Source: RUG12395 sp045541735
GTDB taxonomy: Bacteria > Bacillota > Clostridia > Oscillospirales > CAG-272
DNA length: 7,197 bases
Reading direction: 5' to 3'
Assembly (NCBI GenBank): GCA_045541735.1
Contig: JAZQJQ010000014.1
Location: forward strand, 1-7,197
Numbering within the stretch: position 1 is the stretch's first letter; each line of letters begins with the position of its first letter. Shown piece by piece: positions 1 through 4,823 of the stretch. The position numbers and the translations under genes are program-made. The notes beneath the pieces are model-generated. The model saw only the letters and a program-made list of their open reading frames with translations, had not been told where the DNA came from and searched no databases.

Positions 1-1
1 C

Positions 2-568
2 TCTGTAATGATAACTCTCGGCACGGGCGTCGGCGGGGGTGTTATCCTTGACGGTAAGATACTCACGGGTATCAACGGCGCAGCAGCAGAACTGGGGCAT
101 ACCGTTGTAAAAACGGACGGCGAGCTCTGTTCGTGCGGCAGACGCGGATGCTTTGAGGTGTATTCCAGCGCGACCGCGCTCAGAAGAATGACGCGGGATG
201 CGATAAAGCGTGCTATCTCTCTTAATATTGATACGGCAATGATAGAAGCGGCAAAAGGAGACCCCGAGAATGCCGATACCCGTATCGCCTTTGAATGTGC
301 AAGAAACGGTGACAGCGAGGCTCAGAAGCTCGTTGACGAGTTCATTAAAAATCTCGGATGCGGCCTTACAAATATGATAAACACCTTCCAGCCCGAGGTG
401 CTTTCCATCGGCGGAGGCATCAGCGGAGAGGGTGATTATCTCTTAAAGCCCCTGCTTCCCATTATCGAGCATGAGCAATATACCCGTCACTTCGGAGTAC
501 GGACGAAATTGAAGATTGCAGAACTCGGAAACGACGCAGGAATTATAGGAGCATCGGCATTAATATAA
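2..568 (+). CDS. ROK-family sugar kinase (glucokinase-like), 5' end outside the window
   Basis: Cytoplasmic kinase expected to phosphorylate a hexose or amino sugar with ATP; ROK members include glucokinases and N-acetylmannosamine or fructose kinases, and the substrate cannot be read here. The frame is open from base 2, so the ATG at 8 is internal. The visible 188 residues start inside the conserved block TLGTGVGGGVI-DGK, followed by ELGH (His codon at 98-100) and the ROK zinc motif LCSCGRRGCFE (Cys codons at 128, 134 and 149), then S-A-T-A-L. Near the end LSIGGGISGEGDYLL matches the C-terminal glycine block of the family. ROK kinases are usually about 300-320 residues, so roughly 120 are missing, including the catalytic Asp region that precedes the TLGTG block. 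The stop at 566-568 runs straight into a terminator palindrome. Family assignment is secure; calling it glucokinase would be a guess. Confidence 0.93.
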   Translation, partial: SVMITLGTGVGGGVILDGKILTGINGAAAELGHTVVKTDGELCSCGRRGCFEVYSSATALRRMTRDAIKRAISLNIDTAMIEAAKGDPENADTRIAFECARNGDSEAQKLVDEFIKNLGCGLTNMINTFQPEVLSIGGGISGEGDYLLKPLLPIIEHEQYTRHFGVRTKLKIAELGNDAGIIGASALI

Positions 569-570
569 AA

Positions 571-598
571 CGGCGGCGGGGGCTTGCTCCCGCCGTTT
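571..598. repeat. Terminator-like palindrome, upstream copy flanking the first element
   Basis: GC-rich hairpin starting two bases after the ROK stop codon. Positions 574-583 pair with 586-595 around a TT loop, with one G-U pair. It is a 25/28 direct repeat of 759-786. The three differences leave the fold intact: two lie in the loop and one turns an A-U pair into G-U. It is followed by only TTT and then the element end CAGACTG, so this copy lacks a proper T tract. Together with the distal copy it looks like the original ROK terminator duplicated around an insertion. Confidence 0.8.
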
Positions 599-758
599 CA
601 GACTGAAGACAAATGATATTTATAAAGCGGAATATCAACTTACGTGGTTGGTATATAGTCATCTAAAGCCTCCCTCAATCAGAGGGAGGCTTTTCATATC
701 CCGTAACTTTGAGCGTTTGGCAAATCAATTTTTGCAATGACACTTTGTCTACACTCTG
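599..758. mobile_element. 160-bp MITE-like element with 15-bp imperfect terminal inverted repeats (copy 1)
   Basis: The left end CAGACTGAAGACAAA (599-613) and the reverse complement of the right end, CAGAGTGTAGACAAA (744-758), match at 13 of 15 positions. Inside the right end, 721-758 matches, as reverse complement, 1862-1900 of the second element over about 38 bases with a few changes and a one-base length difference. The element codes for nothing convincing and carries a terminator-like hairpin at 665-693. It is flanked by direct copies of a 28-bp palindrome (571-598 and 759-786). It lies in the opposite orientation to the element at 1862-2139. Short size, inverted termini, flanking direct repeats and two copies in 1.5 kb all suggest a non-autonomous transposable element. 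I cannot name its transposase family. Confidence 0.72.
665..696 (+). terminator. Perfect 12-bp stem-loop with short T tract inside element copy 1
   Basis: Positions 665-676 (AAAGCCTCCCTC) pair perfectly with 682-693 around the five-base loop AATCA, followed by TTTTCAT. This has the form of an intrinsic terminator acting on plus-strand transcription leaving the ROK gene. The 12 bases GCCTCCCTCAAT (668-679) recur exactly at 1931-1942, at the start of the element nested in the second copy. The hairpin may therefore be a relic or short relative of that element rather than a native terminator. Confidence 0.7.
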
Positions 759-786
759 CGGCGGCGGGAGCAAGCTCCCGCCGTTT
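759..786 (+). terminator. Terminator-like palindrome, downstream copy flanking the first element
   Basis: Perfect inverted repeat: CGGCGGGAGC at 762-771 pairs with 774-783 around AA, followed by TTTATAT. This copy retains the modest T-rich tail expected of an intrinsic terminator on the plus strand. It repeats 571-598 directly (25 of 28). It lies about 50 bases before the promoter of the membrane protein gene, so it would insulate that gene from ROK read-through. Confidence 0.7.
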
Positions 787-838
787 ATATGGGTAAAACG
801 AAATTTCTCCCGACACCTCCGATATAAGGCGTTTTTTG

Positions 839-867
839 TTGACAAATGCAGAATATCGCGATAAAAT
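839..867 (+). promoter_or_regulatory. Sigma70-type promoter for the 256-residue membrane protein gene
   Basis: A perfect -35 box TTGACA (839-844) is followed by a 17-base spacer and the -10 box TAAAAT (862-867, five of six matches to TATAAT). Transcription would begin near 874, giving a leader of about 50 bases before the ATG at 926. Nothing like an operator is obvious around it. The gene therefore appears to be a separately transcribed single-gene unit. Confidence 0.75.
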
Positions 868-925
868 GAAAGAAATCATATAGATCATTCTCAAAAAACG
901 CAATCGTATTGAAGGAGAGCATCAA

Positions 926-1696
926 ATGGGTTTCTTTGGTTGGATCTTTTTTATAATTTTTGTATTAGTAATTGTACCGGTGGCCGTCGGTGGGCTTTCG
1001 GGTCTGATTTCAAGTGAGTTCAAAATTCACGATGATACAACGACTTACAGCTCAAAACGTGTAATAATAGAGTTCGTTGCGTTTGCGGTGCTTCATATCT
1101 GGGCAATAATCGATATTATCAGCGGTCCCTTTTCTTCATTCTTAAAGGCAATCCTTCTCGTGTTAAAGTTTGTGGTGGGCTTCTATCTTCTTGCATTGGG
1201 AATAGGGCACTCGATCATAAGATCCAAACAGGAGTCCTGGGTCAAGAGAATCAACAGCTCCTTAAACGGACCGCTTGGCAGAGACATAAAGAATAATTTG
1301 TATAACAACTCAAACGAGTATGCAGTGTACAAAGACCGTATAATTTATGACAAAGACGGAACTACTTATAGGCTTAGTTTTGCCAAGCTGGGATATAACG
1401 AAATACCCGCAAACAATGCGGATGCGGTTTGTGAATGGATCCGTCAAAACGTGGTTGCAAATCCGGATCAGTATTACGTACAGCGCGAACACGAAGAGAA
1501 AACGGATTATTCCGATTACACGTCCGGCACTCCCGATACTTATACGGTTACCCAAAATTACGGCGGCAGTTATGACGTAAAGCATTATTCCGGAACGTCG
1601 GGAAGCTTTGGCACGAAAACGGTTACGGTCTGCTACAAGCTTGTCAAAAGACAGAACATACCGAGCAAGCCTTACAGGGAACTTAAAAATTGGTAA
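926..1696 (+). CDS. Unrecognised membrane protein, 256 residues, tyrosine-rich C-terminal part
   Basis: I do not recognise a family. The start is supported by AAGGAG at 912-917, eight bases upstream, behind a strong promoter. Hydrophobic segments lie at about residues 4-24, 46-66 and 72-97, so three membrane spans are likely. A soluble domain of about 155 residues follows, with YAVYKDRIIYDKDGTTYRL (132-150) resembling two beta strands. A polar stretch rich in Tyr, Thr, Ser and Gly runs from 183 to 230, and a basic tail ends in RELKNW. There is no signal peptidase site or catalytic motif that I can identify. Two sampled 60-base lines are 38 and 42 percent GC, against 50 and 70 percent in two sampled lines of the neighbouring tex gene, so it may have a different history. 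It stands alone between two inverted copies of the same short element. It is real by promoter, ribosome binding site and composition; its function is unknown. Confidence 0.85.
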   Translation: MGFFGWIFFIIFVLVIVPVAVGGLSGLISSEFKIHDDTTTYSSKRVIIEFVAFAVLHIWAIIDIISGPFSSFLKAILLVLKFVVGFYLLALGIGHSIIRSKQESWVKRINSSLNGPLGRDIKNNLYNNSNEYAVYKDRIIYDKDGTTYRLSFAKLGYNEIPANNADAVCEWIRQNVVANPDQYYVQREHEEKTDYSDYTSGTPDTYTVTQNYGGSYDVKHYSGTSGSFGTKTVTVCYKLVKRQNIPSKPYRELKNW

Positions 1697-1723
1697 GTTC
1701 TAAAAATTCTTCCGCATATATCA

Positions 1724-1793
1724 GAAAAAGGGCAGAAAAGCAGCTCGGCGTACACCGCGTACGTCTTCGCTTGGCTTTTATGCCCTTTTCTTC
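1724..1793. other. Long imperfect nested hairpin after the membrane protein gene, possible terminator
   Basis: The outer arms AAAAGGGCA (1726-1734) and TGCCCTTTT (1781-1789) pair. Inside them AAAAGC (1736-1741) pairs with GCTTTT (1774-1779), and CGTAC (1749-1753) pairs with GTACG (1759-1763) around ACCGC. The arms end in TTTTCTTC on the plus strand, with A-rich sequence on the other side, so it could terminate in either direction. The whole structure lies 28 bases after the stop codon at 1696. A smaller stem GCGAAA / TTTCGC follows at 1798-1813. I see no coding content in this stretch. Confidence 0.55.
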
Positions 1794-1837
1794 ATCTGCG
1801 AAACAATTTTCGCGGCTTGGGATTTTTATAATAAAAG

Positions 1838-1861
1838 CGGGACGTCGCCTCGACGTCCCGC
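1838..1861. repeat. Palindrome flanking the second element, left copy
   Basis: An 11-bp perfect stem pairs 1837-1847 with 1851-1861 around CCT. It is preceded by ATAAAA, which on the minus strand reads as hairpin followed by CTTTTATTAT, a terminator-like tail. The 24 bases 1838-1861 are repeated exactly and directly at 2141-2164. On the plus strand no T run follows this copy, because the element end CAGAGTG begins at 1862. Confidence 0.82.
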
Positions 1862-2139
1862 CAGAGTGCAGACAAAGTGTCCTTGTAAAGAGTTGATTTG
1901 TAAAAAAGCACAAATCCGCGATATTAGATAGCCTCCCTCAATGAGGGAGGGGGACCGCTTGCGGTGGAAGGAGTTTACAATTGAACGTAACTTGTTAGTT
2001 TTTCACTGAAAATAAAACGAGTTTCACTCAAATGCTCTCTCCCTCAGTCCCCTTCGGTGCCAGCTCCCTCCCGGAGGGAGCCTTGTTCTAATGCAAGTTT
2101 CTACGGCAGTTTGAAATATTTCCTTTTGTCTTCAGTCTG
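1862..2139. mobile_element. 278-bp MITE-like element, inverted second copy of the 599-758 family
   Basis: The left end CAGAGTGCAGACAAA (1862-1876) and the reverse complement of the right end, CAGACTGAAGACAAA (2125-2139), match at 13 of 15 positions. The ends correspond to those of copy 1 in reverse order. The CAGAGTG-type end here matches the 744-758 end for about 38 bases inward. The other end shares the 15-base TTTGTCTTCAGTCTG exactly with the reverse complement of 599-613. It is flanked by an exact 24-bp direct repeat (1838-1861 and 2141-2164). It is longer than copy 1 because a separate element of roughly 168 bp lies inside it. No transposase is encoded. Confidence 0.75.
1924..2091. mobile_element. 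Nested MITE-like element with related hairpin ends
   Basis: The left end (TTAGA at 1924, then GCCTCCCTCAATGAGGGAGG at 1931-1950, then ACCGC/GCGGT pairing at 1954-1965) resembles the reverse complement of the right end (CTCCCTCAG at 2039-2047, CACCGAAG reading at 2052-2059, hairpin GCTCCCTC / GAGGGAGC at 2063-2081, TCTAA at 2087-2091). So the termini are imperfect inverted repeats of about 45 bases, and each folds into its own 8-bp hairpin. The centre is AT-rich and holds an imperfect direct repeat, TTTCACTGAAAAT and TTTCACTCAAAT (about 2001-2033). The CTCCCTC hairpin style with a second small stem is one I remember from intergenic repeats of gut Clostridia, but I cannot check that here. It is non-coding. 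The exact ends are uncertain by several bases. Confidence 0.6.
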
Positions 2140-2140
2140 A

Positions 2141-2170
2141 CGGGACGTCGCCTCGACGTCCCGCTTTTTT
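2141..2170. terminator. Palindrome right copy with T6 tail, remnant of a bidirectional terminator
   Basis: CGGGACGTCG (2141-2150) pairs with 2154-2163 around CCT and is followed by C and six T (2165-2170), a classical intrinsic terminator on the plus strand. It lies directly after the end of the minus-strand operon (stop at 2177-2179). In the minus direction the hairpin is not followed by T but by the element end TCAGACTG, so termination of the operon by this copy may be weak. Removing 1862-2140 and one hairpin copy would give an A-run, hairpin, T-run arrangement suited to the convergent genes on both sides. Confidence 0.8.
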
Positions 2171-2176
2171 CGTTGA

Positions 2177-2656
2177 TTATCTATTGCTTTCTATCTCTTC
2201 AATTTTCTTTACAAGCAGCTCGACTGCGCTTACAACGAATCTTGTACAAGGTCTTTCCTTGTAGAATTCCTCGTTGCGTTTTGTGGGGGTAGGCTCCTTT
2301 TCGTCGGCTTTTACCTTTTCTTGGGTAAGTTTTAAAAGCTCGCGGCATACGATAGAGCTGTTTTCCTCTGCAAAATTGTTCAAAAAACCGGAGACTCTGG
2401 CGTAATGATCTTTGCACAGCTCGGGATTCGGCTCATCGTGGCCGTAAAGTATGCCAAGCACCATTGCGGCTCCGCTTACGGCGCCGCACACGTCGCGGTG
2501 GCGGGCAATGCCTCCGCCGAATGACGAGGCGAGACGGAGCGCAGCCTTTTCTTCATATCCCGTTACGTCGCAAAACGATGCGAACACTGCCTGCGCACAG
2601 TTATATCCGGAGCAGAACAGCTCTGCCGCCCTCTGCTTTCTTTCTTCAAGTGTCAT
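2177..2656 (-). CDS. C_GCAxxG_C_C family protein (putative redox or metal-binding), 159 residues
   Basis: The family is named after its cysteine pattern; its biochemical role is not established as far as I know, though conserved cysteines suggest redox or metal chemistry in the cytoplasm. Visible features are SGYNCAQAV (Cys20), SSFGGGIAR (45-52), VCGAVSGAAMVLG with Cys57, CRELL with Cys104 and RPCTRFV with Cys137; these four cysteines are the signature set. Cys15, Cys29 and Cys81 are additional. Length is close to that usual for the family, although the charged stretch at 112-130 (KVKADEKEPTPTKR) looks like an insertion before the last cysteine motif. It is the last gene of the operon. Its ATG overlaps the tex stop as ATGA (2656-2653), and its ribosome binding site GGAGG, seven bases upstream, lies inside the tex coding end, so translational coupling is likely. 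Confidence 0.9.
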   Translation of the reverse strand: MTLEERKQRAAELFCSGYNCAQAVFASFCDVTGYEEKAALRLASSFGGGIARHRDVCGAVSGAAMVLGILYGHDEPNPELCKDHYARVSGFLNNFAEENSSIVCRELLKLTQEKVKADEKEPTPTKRNEEFYKERPCTRFVVSAVELLVKKIEEIESNR

Positions 2657-4812
2657 TTCTTTTCCTCCGTGTTTTTCGGCTTTTGCATGGTAAGAGAGAT
2701 CCTTCCTCTCTTTTTATCAACGTCAAGTACCCAAACGGTTACCCGGTCGCCTACGGAAAGCACCTCGATAGGGTGGTTTATCCTTCTGCCCGCAATGCGT
2801 GAAATGTGCACAAGGCCGTCCTGATGCACTCCGATGTCGACGAATGCACCGAAGTCAACAAGATTGCGTACCGTTCCCGTAAGCTCCATTCCGGGGATAA
2901 GGCTGTCGATATCCATAACGTCCGAGCGGAGCATAGGAGGGGGAAGGGAATCGCGTGGGTCGCGTCCTGGCTTTGTAAGCTCGGATATAATGTCGTTTAA
3001 TGTCTGCTCGCCGATTCCAAGCTTTTCGGCAATTGCGGCTCTGCCCAATTCGTCGCATTTTTCTGCAATTTCGGGCAGTCCGTTTGCCGCAGACTTTGCA
3101 TCGTATCCGCAAAGGGCTAGAAGCTCCTTTGCCGCCGCATAGCTCTCGGGGTGGACAGCCGTATTGTCAAGAGGCTCCTTGCCGTCGTGTACTCTTAAAA
3201 ATCCCGCGCACTGCTCAAACGCCTTCGGTCCGAGCTTGGGTACTTTTTTAAGCTCCGTGCGCGATCTGAACGCGCCGTTTTCCTCGCGGTATTTTACCAC
3301 GTTTGCGGCAAGCGCAGGTCCGAGACCCGCAATGTGGGAGAGCAGGGGCGCGGATGCGGTGTTAAGGTCCGCACCTACGGAGTTTACGCAGTCCTCTACC
3401 CCGCCGTCAAGCGTGTTAGAAAGCTCCTCCGGGGGCATATCGTGCTGATACTGACCGACGCCTATCGCCTTGGGGTCTATCTTAACAAGCTCAGCAAGGG
3501 GGTCCTGCAGTCTGCGCGCAATGGATACTGCGCTCCTTAGCGAAACGTCGTATTCGGGGAATTCCTTTGCGGCAAGCTCGCTTGCGCTGTAAACGGATGC
3601 TCCTGCCTCGCTTACTACCATATATGAAACACCGGGAAGCTCGGAAAGCAGAGAAGCGGCAAACTCCTCAGTTTCGTGGCTGGCGGTGCCGTTACCGATC
3701 GCAAAAACGGTAACAGCGTGCTTCTTTACAAGGCGGATGACCGTTGCTCTTGCTTCCGCAAGCTTGCTGTGGGGAGGTGCGGGGTAGATAACGCCCGTAT
3801 CGAGCACCTTTCCCGTGCCGTCAACTACCGCAAGCTTACAGCCGGTGCGGTAGCCGGGGTCCATACCGAGGGCAACTCGGTTTCTGATAGGCGGCTGCAT
3901 AAGGAGCTGGCGGAGGTTGAGTCCGAACACTCGTATAGCCGCCTCGCTTGCGCCGTCAGTCATTTCGTTGCGGATTTCCCGCTCGATGGAGGGGAATATA
4001 AGGCGGTCATACGCATCTCTTGCGGCGGCAAGCACGATGTTTGCGGCATCGCTGTCGTTTTTTACGTACATTGAAAAGATGATGTTTTCCGCCTTTGCAC
4101 GCTCGAAATCAATAGTGACCTTCAGCTTGTCCTCGCGCTCGCCTCGGTTAACTGCGAGTATGCGGTGCCCTGCCATACGCGCGATAGGCTCGCTGTAATC
4201 GGCATAGTTTTCGTATACGCCTGCATCCTCCTCGGTCTTTTTGGAGGTAAGCTTGCCGTTCATTCGGCAAACGTATCTGAGGCGGCGCCTGAGCTCTGCA
4301 TCGTCGCTGACTATCTCGGCGATGATATCGCTTGCTCCCGCAAGTGCATCCTCGGCGCTTTCAACACCCTTTTCGGTATCTATATATGCCTCCGCTTCCT
4401 TTGAGGGAACGGTCTTTGTATCCTGTTCAAGCAAAAGGAGAGCAAGCGGCTCCAGTCCCTTTTCCTTTGCAATGGTGGCGCGTGTGCGGCGCTTGGGGCG
4501 GAACGGGCGGTATATATCCTCTACCTCGGTCATCGTTGCGGCATTTGATAGGGCCGTCTCGATCTCGGGGGTCATCTTGCCCTGTGCCTCAATGGCAGTA
4601 AATGCTTTTTCTTTTGCTTCTTCAAGATTGCGCAGATAGGTAAGGCGGTCGGAAAGATCGCGGAGCTGAGTATCTGTAAGCGATCCGTGTGCCTCCTTGC
4701 GGTAACGCGCGATAAACGGGATCGTGTTACCTTCGTCTATCAGCTTTACGGCATTCTCTACCTGAGTTTCCTTGATGTTCAGCTCTTTTGCAATTGTTGC
4801 TAAAATGTCCAT
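2653..4812 (-). CDS. tex: Tex-family RNA-binding transcription accessory protein, 719 residues
   Basis: Tex proteins bind nucleic acid and affect transcription and RNA turnover; in several bacteria they influence toxin expression or stress survival. The sequence shows the full domain order: helical N-terminal part with TIPFIARYRKEAHGSL (30-45) and EDIYRPFRPKRRTRATIAKEKGLEPLA (98-124), YqgF/RNase H-like core with ALGMDPGYRTGCKLAVVDGTGK (314-335) and AIGNGTASHETE (371-382), the signature IGVGQYQHDM (450-459), helix-hairpin-helix repeats at about 480-543 (IAGLGPALAANVVKYR, LKKVPKLGPKAFEQCAGFLR), and an S1 domain at about 641-711 (GTVRNLVDFGAFVDIG to KRGRISLTMQKP). Length is normal. The ATG at 4812 is chosen because AAAGGA (4824-4819) lies six bases upstream. 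A TTG at 4827 would add five residues but leaves no ribosome binding site. The start is 11 bases after the stop of the editing gene. Confidence 0.97.
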   Translation of the reverse strand: MDILATIAKELNIKETQVENAVKLIDEGNTIPFIARYRKEAHGSLTDTQLRDLSDRLTYLRNLEEAKEKAFTAIEAQGKMTPEIETALSNAATMTEVEDIYRPFRPKRRTRATIAKEKGLEPLALLLLEQDTKTVPSKEAEAYIDTEKGVESAEDALAGASDIIAEIVSDDAELRRRLRYVCRMNGKLTSKKTEEDAGVYENYADYSEPIARMAGHRILAVNRGEREDKLKVTIDFERAKAENIIFSMYVKNDSDAANIVLAAARDAYDRLIFPSIEREIRNEMTDGASEAAIRVFGLNLRQLLMQPPIRNRVALGMDPGYRTGCKLAVVDGTGKVLDTGVIYPAPPHSKLAEARATVIRLVKKHAVTVFAIGNGTASHETEEFAASLLSELPGVSYMVVSEAGASVYSASELAAKEFPEYDVSLRSAVSIARRLQDPLAELVKIDPKAIGVGQYQHDMPPEELSNTLDGGVEDCVNSVGADLNTASAPLLSHIAGLGPALAANVVKYREENGAFRSRTELKKVPKLGPKAFEQCAGFLRVHDGKEPLDNTAVHPESYAAAKELLALCGYDAKSAANGLPEIAEKCDELGRAAIAEKLGIGEQTLNDIISELTKPGRDPRDSLPPPMLRSDVMDIDSLIPGMELTGTVRNLVDFGAFVDIGVHQDGLVHISRIAGRRINHPIEVLSVGDRVTVWVLDVDKKRGRISLTMQKPKNTEEKK

Positions 4813-4823
4813 ATATATTCCTT

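Noticed and set aside
694..903. Minus-strand open frame of 69 codons
   Set aside because: It runs through the element end and palindrome and across the promoter at 839-867, and has no ribosome binding site. Its ECRQSV stretch recurs in the frame at 1690-1896, because both read through the same repeat end.
1683..1913. Open frames on both strands downstream of the membrane protein gene
   Set aside because: They translate hairpins and the end of the repeat element, start inside the preceding gene or repeat, and lack ribosome binding sites.
569..2176. CRISPR array or attachment site as explanation for the repeats
   Set aside because: Repeat spacing is irregular, units are palindromic and inverted, there are no equal-length spacers, and no integrase or tRNA gene is near.
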